From the NCBI GenBank assembly GCA_026706815.1, contig JAPOYA010000044.1, positions 16,788-80,787 on the forward strand: DNA of 64,000 nucleotides. The letters run 5' to 3'. The position numbers were made by a program, and so were the translations under genes. The stretch comes from Acidimicrobiaceae bacterium. Lineage in GTDB: Bacteria > Actinomycetota > Acidimicrobiia > Acidimicrobiales > Aldehydirespiratoraceae. Positions 36,480 through 44,889 of this stretch are shown here, piece after piece. The notes below the pieces were generated by a model. It searched no databases. It saw nothing but the letters and a program-made list of their open reading frames with translations, and was not told the origin of the DNA. Each line of letters opens with the position of its first letter. Position 1 is the first letter of the stretch.

Positions 36480-37064
36480 TCAACCGATCTTCTTGCCGGA
36501 GAGTACATCGTCGGCGAGGTCTGCCATAGAACGCCGAGACGACATGGCCTGCTGCTGCAGGAACCGGAAAGCGTCGTTCTCACTCATGTTGTGGTCGTCG
36601 ATGAGTCGACCTTTGGCCCGGTCGATCAGTTTGCGGACCTCGAGGCGTTCGGAAAGGTCGCTCACCTGCTCCTCGAGCAGCGCATACTCGCGGAATCGAG
36701 CAAGCGCCGTCTCGATCGCCGCCACGAGCTCCGCTCGCTGATACGGCTTGACCAGGTAGGTCATCGCCCCCGCTTCGACGGCTCGTTCGATCAAGTCGCG
36801 CTGACTGAAGGCGGTGAGGACGACCACTGCTGTCCTGGTCTCCTCGGCGATTGTCCCGGCGGCAGATATGCCGTCGAGTCCCGGCATCTTGACGTCGAGC
36901 AGGACCAGGTCGGGGGCGTGTGTCTTGACCAGAGCCACCGCCTCGTCGCCGCGGCCCGTGTCGGCCACGACGTCGTAGCCCTCAGAGCGCAGTGTCTCGG
37001 CGAGGTCAAGCCGGATTATCGGCTCGTCCTCGGCTACGACGATCCTGACAGCAGTGTCGCTCAC
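36480..37064 (-). CDS. pdtaR: ANTAR-domain response regulator (PdtaR type)
   Basis: 194 residues from ATG 37064. Receiver domain 1-120 with acidic residues at 12-13, phosphoacceptor Asp57 in LVLLDVKMPGLDG, the switch Thr in VLTAFS and the conserved Lys in YLVKPYQRAEL. The C-terminal ANTAR domain (about 128-185) has DLSERLEVRKLIDRAKGRLI, AFRFLQQQAMSS and LADDVLSG, a three-helix RNA-binding domain that acts on terminators. PdtaR pairs with the sensor kinase PdtaS in mycobacteria, but no kinase gene lies here. The gene overlaps the 37061-37354 gene by 4 nt (ATGA). Confidence 0.93.
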   Translation of the reverse strand: MSDTAVRIVVAEDEPIIRLDLAETLRSEGYDVVADTGRGDEAVALVKTHAPDLVLLDVKMPGLDGISAAGTIAEETRTAVVVLTAFSQRDLIERAVEAGAMTYLVKPYQRAELVAAIETALARFREYALLEEQVSDLSERLEVRKLIDRAKGRLIDDHNMSENDAFRFLQQQAMSSRRSMADLADDVLSGKKIG

Positions 37065-37354
37065 GGGGCGCTGAGGCGATCGAGAAGCATGTCCTGGGTG
37101 GCGTCGAGTTCGGCGATCCTGCCCGCGACCCGATCCCGGTGACGGCTCATCCGCTCAACATGACGGGAGGCCCGACGATGCTCTCTCTCCGCCAAAGGGG
37201 TTTCTGACACGAGCGCGCGAACCCTGGCATCGTAGGCCTCGTCGCGAAGCTGGTTGAGTTGCTCGTCGGTGACCTGGAGATCGGCCCGAAGCAGGCGAAG
37301 CTGTTGACTGACGCGCCGCAGCCGACGCTCAATCTGCGGATTCGATCCAGGCAT
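37061..37354 (-). CDS. Small coiled-coil protein
   Basis: 97 residues; almost entirely helical with heptad character (IERRLRRVSQQLRLLRADL, VERMSRHRDRVAGRIAELDA). Charged, no membrane segment or catalytic motif. It overlaps the response regulator start by 4 nt and precedes it in the transcript, so the two are co-expressed and the protein could be a partner of the regulator. No family recognised. Confidence 0.7.
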   Translation of the reverse strand: MPGSNPQIERRLRRVSQQLRLLRADLQVTDEQLNQLRDEAYDARVRALVSETPLAEREHRRASRHVERMSRHRDRVAGRIAELDATQDMLLDRLSAP

Positions 37355-37374
37355 CAGCGTTGGACTCTATACGA

Positions 37375-38898
37375 TCACCAGCCAGGTTCAGAGCCGACAG
37401 GCGTCGCGGACGCTGCAAGGTCGAGGAGTGCGCCGGCGTCGACATGCTCTTCAAGCCAGTCGGCCAGGCGCTCGTGATGGGCCTCCAGAGCGTCGTGGTA
37501 GGGGGTCGTGGCCGGCCGATAGCCGCGGCCACCGGCTGCGGCGACGGCGCCCAGGAGTTCGCTGCGGAATCCGTCCGCATCGAAGAGGCCGTGTACGCTG
37601 CTGGCGCGAATCCTGCCGTCGGGGCTCACTGCTCCCTCATGTCCGGTCTCGGCGCCTCCGCCCGGGTCCGCTGGGGGGACGGGAGAGAACCACGGACGCT
37701 CCTGGCTTTCGATCCGCCCGAAACGGATCTGATATCCCTCGATCCGATGCCCGTCGACAGTGAAAGTGCAGCGGCAGACAACCTTGGGGGGCTCAAATCG
37801 CGCCTTCGCGTCGAGCAGGCCCAAGCCGGCCACCGTGCCGGAGTCGGATTCGATCTCATCATGGATCTGCTGGCAAAGCATCTGGTAACCGGCACAGATC
37901 CCGATGATCGGAGTCTCACAGCTCGTCAGAAACCCCGCCAGCCCGGTTCGGCGGAGCCAGTCCAGATCAGCGACGGTGGCGCGACTGCCGGGGAGCACGA
38001 TCAGGTCAGCGGTCGCAAGCTCGTCGGGTCGAGTGACCCAGCGCATTTCGACGTCGGGCTCAACTGCGAAAGGGTCGAGGTCCGAGGGGTTGGCCAGGCG
38101 GGGCAGACGGATCGCGGCGACTCTGACCGGCTCAGCCGACCGGGCTGTCGAGTGCAGACCGGTGCGGATGTCGAGAAAATCCTCCACGCCCAGCATAGTT
38201 TCCCCGGCAAGGTGTGGAAGAACGCCGAGCACCGGCGCCCCGCAACGGCGCTCCAGCTCTGCGACGCCGTCGGCGAGCAGGCTGGGGTCGCCGCGGAAAC
38301 TGTTGAAGACTATGCCCCCGATGCGCCCGCTCAAAGAGGGGGGAAGCAAGTCGATGGTTCCGTGCGCGGACGCGAATGCACCGCCTCGGTCTATGTCGAC
38401 AACCAGGAGCGCGGGCATGCCGGCAGCACGAGCGAGCGGCAGGTTGACCAGGTCGCGGTCCAGGAGGTTGATCTCGGCTGCGCCGCCGGCGCCCTCTGCA
38501 ACGACCCAGTCGTACTCGTCGCGCAGTGACGACAACGCCTCCAAGACGACCGGGCGAAGGCCTCTGCTGGTCGGACCGTAGCCGCGCGCGTCGGTTGTGG
38601 ACACTTCATCGCCGAGCACGACGAGATGGCTCACCTTGTCGGAGGACGGTTTCAACAGAACTGGGTTCATGCGCCGCTCAACCTCGACTCCAGCGGCGCG
38701 GGTCTGCATGGCCTGGGCTCTTCCGACCTCACCGCCGTCGGCCGTGACCGCCGCGTGGTTGGACATGTTCTGGGCTTTGAACGGCGCCGTGCGAAGTCCC
38801 CGTCGCGCCCACGACCTGCACACAGCAGCGGTCACCGTCGACTTCCCTGCACCGCTGGTCGCTCCGCAAACCATCAGCGCCCCAGTTCGCCGGCTCAA
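37375..38898 (-). CDS. cobQ: Cobyric acid synthase
   Basis: 507 residues from ATG 38898, overlapping the cobO stop (ATGA). Amidates cobyrinic acid a,c-diamide side chains at four carboxylates. N-terminal synthetase domain: P-loop GATSGAGKSTVTAA, FKAQNMSNHA, EGAGGAAEINL and DIDRGGAFASAHGT. C-terminal class I glutamine amidotransferase domain: TPIIGICAGYQMLCQQI, with the nucleophile Cys of ICAGYQ, and HGLFD with His near the C-terminus. All expected features are present. Last gene of the riboswitch operon. Confidence 0.94.
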   Translation of the reverse strand: MSRRTGALMVCGATSGAGKSTVTAAVCRSWARRGLRTAPFKAQNMSNHAAVTADGGEVGRAQAMQTRAAGVEVERRMNPVLLKPSSDKVSHLVVLGDEVSTTDARGYGPTSRGLRPVVLEALSSLRDEYDWVVAEGAGGAAEINLLDRDLVNLPLARAAGMPALLVVDIDRGGAFASAHGTIDLLPPSLSGRIGGIVFNSFRGDPSLLADGVAELERRCGAPVLGVLPHLAGETMLGVEDFLDIRTGLHSTARSAEPVRVAAIRLPRLANPSDLDPFAVEPDVEMRWVTRPDELATADLIVLPGSRATVADLDWLRRTGLAGFLTSCETPIIGICAGYQMLCQQIHDEIESDSGTVAGLGLLDAKARFEPPKVVCRCTFTVDGHRIEGYQIRFGRIESQERPWFSPVPPADPGGGAETGHEGAVSPDGRIRASSVHGLFDADGFRSELLGAVAAAGGRGYRPATTPYHDALEAHHERLADWLEEHVDAGALLDLAASATPVGSEPGW

Positions 38899-39470
38899 AA
38901 GTCGATCCCCCTCTTCGCTCGGATATTGCGATCGAAGGGATGTTTGACTTTGACCATCTCGGTCACCGTGTCGGCCGCCTCAATCACCTCTGAGGCCATG
39001 TCCCGTCCGGTCAGGATCAGGTTCACCTCTCGGGGTCTGGCGACGATCGCCTCGGCAACCTCGCCGGCGTCGATCCATCCCCAGGTCATGGCGTAGCTGA
39101 TCTCGTCGAGAATGATCAGCCGGTGGTCGCCGGCAGCGATCAGTTCCTCGGCGAACTTCCATGCCGCCACGGCCTTGGCCCTGGTCTCGTCGAGGTCGTC
39201 GGAATCCCAGGTGAATCCGTCTCCGGCGGCGAACCAGTCGACGCCGAGGCCTCGGCACGTCTTCTCCTCGCCGGTGTTCCACTTGCCGCTCTTGAGAAAC
39301 TGAACGACGGCGCTGTCCCAACCTCGTGCCACTGCTCTCAGCAGCGTGCCGAAGGCAGCGGTCGACTTGCCCTTCCCGTGTCCGGTATTGACCAGAGCCA
39401 ACGACGGCGCCGCATGCAGTTCGTCCGGTCGATACGGAGCTTCGCCGCGAGGAGCGGATTGCTGTGACAT
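38895..39470 (-). CDS. cobO: Cob(I)yrinic acid a,c-diamide adenosyltransferase
   Basis: 191 residues from ATG 39470, which shares its first base with the btuD stop (TGATG). The CobA/CobO/BtuR family P-loop NTGHGKGKSTAAFG (about 28-41), VVQFLKSGKWNTGE, the LIILDEISYAMTWGW Walker B region and TGRDMASEVIEAADTVTEM are all clear. Adds the upper adenosyl ligand to cobalamin precursors. Placed inside a B12 uptake and amidation operon, it supports assimilation of imported corrinoids. Confidence 0.95.
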   Translation of the reverse strand: MSQQSAPRGEAPYRPDELHAAPSLALVNTGHGKGKSTAAFGTLLRAVARGWDSAVVQFLKSGKWNTGEEKTCRGLGVDWFAAGDGFTWDSDDLDETRAKAVAAWKFAEELIAAGDHRLIILDEISYAMTWGWIDAGEVAEAIVARPREVNLILTGRDMASEVIEAADTVTEMVKVKHPFDRNIRAKRGIDF

Positions 39471-40381
39471 CAGACTTCCTCCTTGTGTCGGTTGTTGTCT
39501 CGATTGTCGTTGTGCCGATTGTCGGGGTGTTTCCTGCGGGCACGCGGAGCCGGCAACACCACTGTCTCCGCGTCCAAGCGCCGCACCGTCAACTCTGTGG
39601 CGTACACAGCCGACAACAGCTCGGCGTCGAGAACTGAGTCCGGTCTGCCGTCAGCGACCAGGCGGCCCTCATCGATGAGCACCAGACGATCGGCGAAACG
39701 GGCCGCTGCGCTCAGATCGTGCATGGCGGCAATGATCGTCAGTCCCTCCGACCGGCGCAGTTCGTCCACCAGTTCCAGGACCGCGCTCTGATGGCCGAGG
39801 TCAAGGGCGCTGGTCGGTTCGTCCAACAGGAGTATCCGGGTCTGCTGGGCCAGAGCCCGGGCCAAGACCACCCGTTGGGCTTCGCCCCCCGACAGGTTCG
39901 TCACCAACCGCTCGGCGAAGTCCTCCAGGTTCAGGCGTCGCAACACCGACGCCACGACTTGGCGATCAGCTTGCGACTCGCTCGCCAGCCAACTGAGATG
40001 AGCCGTGCGCCCCAACAGCACATATTCGGCGACGGTCATTCCCGATGGCCAGAGCGGCGTCTGCGGCACCAGCGACAGGTCTCTCGCCGACGGCACTCGT
40101 CCGTCGGACAGGGCGACGGCGCCGTCGTAGGCGACCAGCCCGGCTATCGAGCGCAACAGGGTCGACTTCCCGGCCCCGTTCGGCCCGATCAGCCCCAGCC
40201 ATTCTCCCGCTCCGAGTTCGAGATCGACCCCGCTGAGCACCTCTCGCCCCCTGAAGGCAACCTTCAATCCCCGACAGGACAGCGCAACCGGAGCCGTCTG
40301 TGCCTGTGTCGAGTCGGCCGTGTCCGCTGCGGTCATGTCCGCTGCGGTCATGTCTGCTGCGATCATGTCCGGTGCGGTCAT
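39470..40381 (-). CDS. btuD: Cobalamin/iron-chelate ABC transporter ATP-binding protein
   Basis: About 303 residues. I start at ATG 40381, which overlaps the permease stop as ATGA. The N-terminal 20 residues consist of MTAPDMIAADMTAADMTAAD, from four copies of a 15-nt repeat. ABC motifs follow: Walker A GPNGAGKSTLLRSIAGL, Q-loop VPQTPLWPSG, signature [15 protein letters not shown], Walker B ILLLDEPTSALDLG, and the H-loop AAMHDLSAAARF. Energises BtuC import. B12 versus siderophore substrate is decided by the riboswitch and cob genes. Confidence 0.9.
   Translation of the reverse strand: MTAPDMIAADMTAADMTAADTADSTQAQTAPVALSCRGLKVAFRGREVLSGVDLELGAGEWLGLIGPNGAGKSTLLRSIAGLVAYDGAVALSDGRVPSARDLSLVPQTPLWPSGMTVAEYVLLGRTAHLSWLASESQADRQVVASVLRRLNLEDFAERLVTNLSGGEAQRVVLARALAQQTRILLLDEPTSALDLGHQSAVLELVDELRRSEGLTIIAAMHDLSAAARFADRLVLIDEGRLVADGRPDSVLDAELLSAVYATELTVRRLDAETVVLPAPRARRKHPDNRHNDNRDNNRHKEEV
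40321..40380. repeat. Four 15-bp tandem repeats at the btuD start
   Basis: The unit is TGTCCGCTGCGGTCA on the plus strand, with a few substitutions, in four copies from 40321 to 40380. On the coding strand each unit begins with ATG in the btuD frame, so the gene has four in-frame starts (residues 1, 6, 11, 16). Confidence 0.9.
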
Positions 40382-41499
40382 GTCGTCGTGGCCTTCCCGC
40401 GCCACAGCACGAACACGAAGAACGGCGCCCCCACAAAGGATGTGATAACGCCGATGGGCAGCTCCGTAGGAGCAACGACCGTGCGGGCGCCCACGTCCAC
40501 GAATGCCAGGAAAGCCGCCCCTGTGAGCGCCGACAGCGGCACGATCACGCGATAACTGTGCCCTGCCAGGATTCTCACAATGTGGGGGACGACCAGACCC
40601 ACAAAAGCGATCAGCCCGCTCACCGACACTGCCGCAGCGGTCAACAAAGACGACGCGGCGATTATGCCGAAGCGCACACGCGAAGGATTCAAGCCCAGCG
40701 CGCGGGCCTCATCGTCGCCGACCCGAAGCACGTCAAGATGGCGGCGATGGGCCAACAGGAACAAACCGCAGACGAGGACGTACGGACCCAGAATCCAGAC
40801 CTGATCCCAACCGCTGGTGCTGAGTCGGCCGAACAGCCACGACAGGACCTCGCGCGCCCGCGTCTCGCTGAGCTGCTGCAGCGCATAGGTCTGCGCAGCC
40901 GCGAAGAGCGCTGCCATGGCAACCCCGCCGAGCAGCAGAGTCGCCGGCGCCGAACCCGAGGAGCGAGCGATAGCCGCCGAAGCCGAGACAGCCAGCATGG
41001 CCCCGATGAACGCTGCCGCAGGCACCGCGCCGAACGGCCCCCAGCCGAGGTCGAGTCCGAACCCGATTGCCAAGACGGCGCCGAACCCGGCGCCCGCTGA
41101 GACTCCGAGCAGGTAGGGGTCCGCTAGAGCGTTCCTGAAAACTCCCTGGTATGCAGCGCCGGCCATCCCCAGAGAACCACCGACCAGCATTCCCAGCACC
41201 AGCCTCGGCAAGCGGATTTGGAACAGGATCGACTCTTGTCGAGCGCTCAGCGGCGACTCGACGCCGGGCACAGGCAGTTGAGCGAGCATCGCCTCAACCA
41301 CACCCGCCGCAGGAAGCCCGGCAGCCCCGCTGGTTGCGCTCAGCACCGCTGTCGCGGCCAACGCCGCGAACGCGCTCAGAACAACCGCTGCGGACAGTCG
41401 AAATGCCCGGTCAGCCGCCCATTCGACCCCGCTCTCCAAGCCGTTGTCGATGCCGACGTCGACTGAGCGCAGAGTATCGTCTTCAAGGCGGCTAGCCAT
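40378..41499 (-). CDS. btuC: Cobalamin/iron-chelate ABC transporter permease (FecCD)
   Basis: 373 residues from ATG 41499, which overlaps the btuF stop by 8 nt. About ten membrane helices and the FecCD hallmarks: RLPRLVLGMLVGGSLGMAGAAYQG, RNALADPYLLGVSAGAGFGAV, GLNPSRVRFG, LTAAAVSVSGLIAFVGLVVPHIVRIL (the coupling region with the ATPase), and PTELPIGVITSFVGAPFFVFVL. The N-terminal 30 residues are poorly conserved. It is one of five overlapping genes of the riboswitch operon. Confidence 0.92.
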   Translation of the reverse strand: MASRLEDDTLRSVDVGIDNGLESGVEWAADRAFRLSAAVVLSAFAALAATAVLSATSGAAGLPAAGVVEAMLAQLPVPGVESPLSARQESILFQIRLPRLVLGMLVGGSLGMAGAAYQGVFRNALADPYLLGVSAGAGFGAVLAIGFGLDLGWGPFGAVPAAAFIGAMLAVSASAAIARSSGSAPATLLLGGVAMAALFAAAQTYALQQLSETRAREVLSWLFGRLSTSGWDQVWILGPYVLVCGLFLLAHRRHLDVLRVGDDEARALGLNPSRVRFGIIAASSLLTAAAVSVSGLIAFVGLVVPHIVRILAGHSYRVIVPLSALTGAAFLAFVDVGARTVVAPTELPIGVITSFVGAPFFVFVLWRGKATTT

Positions 41500-42526
41500 C
41501 AACCGCAGTGAGCGCGTCGACGACTGCTGCAATGAACTGGGGCAGTCTCGGACCCCAACGCGAGGCGATGTCGGCGTTGACGACTACGACGTTGTTGTTT
41601 TCGATTGCGGCCACCTCTCCCCAACCCGGGCGGGCGAGCACATCATCGCGCGTGTAGGCGACTTGGTCCGTGATGACGATCAATTCGGGATCGGACTCAA
41701 TGATGTACTCCTCGGTGAGTTGCGGGTATCCGATACCGTCCGGATCTGCATCATCGGCGATGTTGGCCGCGCCCGCCGCCGCGTACACCGCGCCGATGAA
41801 ACTGGCCGAACTCGCCGAGAAGTAACCCTCGCCGAGTTCGTGGTAAACCCGGATTGGCTCCTCCGGCGCGTCAGCCAGAGCGGCCTCGATCTCGCCTCTG
41901 AGGTTCTCTATGAGCGCCTCAGCCCCGTCGACATGTCCAGTCGCCGCTCCGAGCTCGGCGATGGATCCGTAACCGCCCTCGATGTCGCTCGGCGCGGGAC
42001 TCACCAGCACTGGGATCCCGACCGCAGTCAGGCCGGCGACAAGATCATTGGAATCTGTGGAGATCACGACCAGGTCAGGCTCATAGGCGGTCACTGCTTC
42101 GACGTTGGGGTCCCACCCTGACAGATCGGTGACCGGCGCCTCAGGCGGATAGTACGAGTAGGAGTCGACTGCTGCGACCTGCGGGCCCGCCCCGATGGCG
42201 AACAGGATCTCTGTGGCGCTCGGCGAAAGCGACACGATCCGCTGCGGTGGCGAGTCCTGCGCGGCTGTCTCGTCGCCGGATTCTTCAGACGCAGCGGACT
42301 CTTCAGACGCAGCAAAGTCACCGGACACACCGGAATCGCTGGAGTCAGCGGCGCCGGCGGCGTCGTCGGGTTGAGCCGCTGTGGGGTACTCCTCTGATTC
42401 GCCGGCGGCGTCGTTGACCACAGGGTAGTCCCCGCTGGTGTCGGCGGGGGAATCGTCGTTCCCGCAACCAGCGGCCATCAGCATCGAGGCAACGAGAAGC
42501 GCTCCTGCAAATCTGACTCTCAACAT
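41492..42526 (-). CDS. btuF: Cobalamin-type ABC transporter substrate-binding lipoprotein
   Basis: 344 residues with a lipoprotein signal: hydrophobic run (RFAGALLVASMLMAAGC), with Cys21 as lipid attachment in MAAGC. A low-complexity acidic Asp/Ser/Glu linker (about 23-92) follows, longer than usual. The periplasmic-binding fold begins at RIVSLSPSATEILFAIGAGPQVAAV and has WDPNVEAVTAYEPDLVV and GIPVLVSPAP, typical of BtuF/FecB clamshells. The first gene after the riboswitch, so B12 is the likely ligand; iron-chelate binding cannot be excluded from sequence. Confidence 0.9.
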   Translation of the reverse strand: MLRVRFAGALLVASMLMAAGCGNDDSPADTSGDYPVVNDAAGESEEYPTAAQPDDAAGAADSSDSGVSGDFAASEESAASEESGDETAAQDSPPQRIVSLSPSATEILFAIGAGPQVAAVDSYSYYPPEAPVTDLSGWDPNVEAVTAYEPDLVVISTDSNDLVAGLTAVGIPVLVSPAPSDIEGGYGSIAELGAATGHVDGAEALIENLRGEIEAALADAPEEPIRVYHELGEGYFSASSASFIGAVYAAAGAANIADDADPDGIGYPQLTEEYIIESDPELIVITDQVAYTRDDVLARPGWGEVAAIENNNVVVVNADIASRWGPRLPQFIAAVVDALTAVDG

Positions 42527-42609
42527 CTATTTCCTCCTGTGCAGTGAGGAAGAAACGCCCGATCGACAGGATGCCGGCCAACCGAACCCCAATTCCTCGA
42601 GGGTTGCCT

Positions 42610-42760
42610 GGTTTGCTTCGGAGCACAGATCGACCGGACTAGCTGCGCTCAATCACCGTGATCGAGCCTCAGCATCACCGTTGCGGGACAGTGCCGGAAT
42701 CGCACCGGACTTCGTTTGCGCACCGCGTCGGCAGTCTATGCACGCCGAGGGGGATTGCAA
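42610..42760 (-). ncRNA. Cobalamin riboswitch
   Basis: On the minus strand upstream of btuF the conserved B12-box region is seen at 42708-42675: CCGGTGCGATTCCGG, then CACTGTCCCGCAACGGTGA, which holds the core of the adenosylcobalamin aptamer. A later element at 42640-42623 (AGTCCGGTCGATCTGTGC) fits the 3' helix. Boundaries are approximate. It would reduce expression of the btuFCD-cobO-cobQ operon when B12 is abundant. Confidence 0.85.
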
Positions 42761-42863
42761 CAACCCGCCGGAATGTCGGCTCTCATCCGGGCCCTTCAGC
42801 GTGTCGTGCCATAAAGGTGTTGGATGATTTGGAAAAACTTGTTTTGGTCGGACTCGGCGAACA

Positions 42864-42928
42864 GGGCTTCGGGGCGGGGGCGACGGACCTGAAGGGTGAC
42901 TCGCCCCGGGAACTCGCCCCCGAAGCCC
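42864..42928. repeat. Strong GC-rich inverted repeat between btuF and the HNH gene
   Basis: GGGCTTCGGGG at 42864-42874 extended by GGGGGCGA pairs with TCGCCCCCGAAGCCC (42914-42928). The 65-nt structure is downstream of nothing on the plus strand and upstream of the riboswitch on the minus strand, so it may be an upstream regulatory or insulating element. No U-tract. The AT-rich interval 42960-43030 beyond it may contain the HNH gene promoter. Confidence 0.6.
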
Positions 42929-43042
42929 CCGAAAGTCGCCGGCGTGTCTGACAGGCTTGAGCTTTTGATGAATAATCAAGATATTTAACTTTTTCTATGT
43001 AATTTAAGCTTCTTTGTCACACCCCGACGATAGAGTGCAACT

Positions 43043-44260
43043 ATGCAATCAGCGACTGCCTTGTTGGAGCCAGAGGCCTCTACCGTCAACGCCGGCAGCG
43101 GTTGCGGCAATGCCGTGTGCGTCGGCCCGGTCGACCCGTCGGGACTCACCGAGAATGGACTGCGGGCCCGTCTGAAGATGCTCGGTCAGGGGGAATCCCG
43201 CTTGACTGCGATGAAATCACAGGTTCTCGCCGAGCTGAGCCGGCGAACAAGCGCAGCCGACGCTCAGATGATCGCCAGTGACGAGTTGTTGTCTTCCAAC
43301 CGCCAAGCGAAACGTGACGTCGAAACAGCAACACAGCTAGAGACATTGCCAGAAACTGCCGAGGCTTTGGCGTCGGGGCTGATCCCGACTCAGCATGCTC
43401 GACTGATAGCCCGAGCGTCCAGTGAAGGGCCCGTAGACGAGGCCCTGCTGACCAGGTCCGCAAAAACCCAGAACTTCGACCGGTTCGCCAAGACGGTGAA
43501 ACGCCATCAGCAGGATCAATCCGACGACGACGGCCAGTCGCTGCTTGAACGGCAACGCCAGAAGCGCTCGGCACGCGTCTACGAGAATCCCGATACAGGA
43601 ATGTTCGTGCTTTCGGGAGAGTTCGACCGAATCACGGGCGCACGGATCGTCACCGCCTTGACCGCCAAGGAGCGCGAACTGTGGCTCAAGGAGGACCCGA
43701 AGGCACGGCGCACCCCACGCCAGCGAATGGCCGACGCGGTCAGCGAACTGATTTGCAATGGACCTCGCTCGGCAGCGAACGGATCGGCGGAGAACGGATC
43801 ATCTGTTGAGGCAAGGAAGTCGAAGCAGGGCACGAACCTGCTGGTGATCGCAGACTTCGACGTGATACAGCAGCGCTTGGTCAAGGCCAGACTCGCTGAC
43901 GGCACGCCAATACCAGTCGGCGAACTGACCGAGTTGGCCCTCGAAGCCGACATTCTGCCGTCGATCTTCGATGCCAAGACAAGAAACCTGTGGCTCGGTC
44001 GCTCCAGGCGAGTTGCATCTGAAGCCCAGCGGATCGCCTTGATCGCCCGAGACGAAGTCTGCATCGGTTGTGAAGCCAATCCGATGTGGTGTCGTGCGCA
44101 TCACATCGTCTGGTGGTCGCGGGGTGGCAGAACCGACCTCGACAATCTTTTGCTGGTATGCGACCGGTGTCACCACAAGATCCACGATCTCGGCTGGAGC
44201 GTGCGTCAGCACCCGACCACCAGAAGGTTCTACTTGAAACCCCCGGCCAAACCCGACTGA
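43043..44260 (+). CDS. DUF222 and HNH endonuclease domain protein
   Basis: 405 residues from ATG 43043. The first 280 residues are the DUF222 region typical of the 13E12 family of actinobacteria, with RLKMLGQGESRLTAMKSQVL and a helical LPETAEALASGLIPTQHARL. The HNH motif is complete near the C-terminus: IARDEVCIGCEANPMWCRAHH, W, then the GRTDLDNLLLVCDRCHHKIH metal-binding end, with two CxxC pairs for zinc. These genes often occur in many copies per genome and can be mobile-associated; the exact role is unknown. Confidence 0.9.
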   Translation: MQSATALLEPEASTVNAGSGCGNAVCVGPVDPSGLTENGLRARLKMLGQGESRLTAMKSQVLAELSRRTSAADAQMIASDELLSSNRQAKRDVETATQLETLPETAEALASGLIPTQHARLIARASSEGPVDEALLTRSAKTQNFDRFAKTVKRHQQDQSDDDGQSLLERQRQKRSARVYENPDTGMFVLSGEFDRITGARIVTALTAKERELWLKEDPKARRTPRQRMADAVSELICNGPRSAANGSAENGSSVEARKSKQGTNLLVIADFDVIQQRLVKARLADGTPIPVGELTELALEADILPSIFDAKTRNLWLGRSRRVASEAQRIALIARDEVCIGCEANPMWCRAHHIVWWSRGGRTDLDNLLLVCDRCHHKIHDLGWSVRQHPTTRRFYLKPPAKPD

Positions 44261-44271
44261 AGCGACACGCC

Positions 44272-44396
44272 TGGCTTTACACACCGGCTTTACACACCCG
44301 GCTATGGGCACCCGGCTATGGGCACGCGTCGCTTGGATGCATGTAGCCAAAACCTTGTGTGTCTCGTGCATCTTGTGCATCTTGTGCACCTTGTGC
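44272..44396. repeat. Cluster of short tandem repeats next to tRNA-Leu
   Basis: 44272-44325 holds two copies each of GGCTTTACACACC-like and GGCTATGGGCACCC-like units; 44363-44396 holds four copies of a TCTTGTGCA-like 9-mer, the last of which enters the tRNA 3' end. No gene in this 130-nt interval. Confidence 0.75.
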
Positions 44397-44478
44397 CCGG
44401 GGCGGGACTTGAACCCGCACGCTCTTGAAAAGCAACGGATTTTGAGTCCGCCGTGTCTGCCAATTCCACCACCCGGGC
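44394..44478 (-). tRNA. tRNA-Leu (anticodon CAA)
   Basis: Minus-strand tRNA: acceptor GCCCGGG (from 44478) pairs with CCCGGGC (44401-44395), discriminator A at 44394, no encoded CCA. D-arm GGCAGAC, anticodon loop CTCAAAA (anticodon CAA), long variable arm, and T-arm GCGGGTTCAAGTCCCGC. Length 85 nt, class II. Confidence 0.95.
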
Positions 44479-44557
44479 GGGATGGTTGCGCCAATCTGAC
44501 CGGAGGCTGTCTCCGGAGGCTGTTTGGAGCCCGTCGGCGCAGCGTAGCCTCTAGGAT

Positions 44558-44707
44558 ATGTCGTCTAGCACTCGTTGGGGTTCTCTTTGGACTCGTCTTC
44601 TTTGTCTGCTTGTCGGATTGGCGATATTGGCGATTCTGCGGGAGGCATCGATCCGCCGGCACATCGAGGATCTGGCTGACTGGCCGCGCATCCCCCGACC
44701 GGGCTGA
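44558..44707 (+). CDS. Small single-span membrane protein
   Basis: 49 residues from ATG 44558. A short basic start (MSSSTRWGSLWTR) is followed by one hydrophobic helix (LLCLLVGLAILAIL) and a polar tail (REASIRRHIEDLADWPRI). Codons and the membrane design argue for a real small gene; no family recognised. It lies between tRNA-Leu and fabD in the fabD direction. Confidence 0.5.
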   Translation: MSSSTRWGSLWTRLLCLLVGLAILAILREASIRRHIEDLADWPRIPRPG

Positions 44708-44889
44708 TCCGACGCCTGAGAGCGGCGCACTCCACGATCTCCCCACTATCTCTCCACGATCTCCGAACACGAGTATTGAAACCCTGCGTCATGCTGGAGA
44801 GTCAGACACCCCACAGCGCGTATAACGTATATCTCTCTTGAGAAAGATATTTGCGCGCCGACTCGGCCACCGGGGGAGCCCCACCTCAA

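Noticed and set aside
42610..42760. Glycine or TPP riboswitch instead of cobalamin
   Set aside because: The box GATTCCGGCACTGTCCCGCAACGGTGA is specific for the cobalamin aptamer and the genes behind it concern B12.
44272..44396. CRISPR array
   Set aside because: Units are 9-14 nt without spacers of regular size, and no cas genes are present anywhere in the window.
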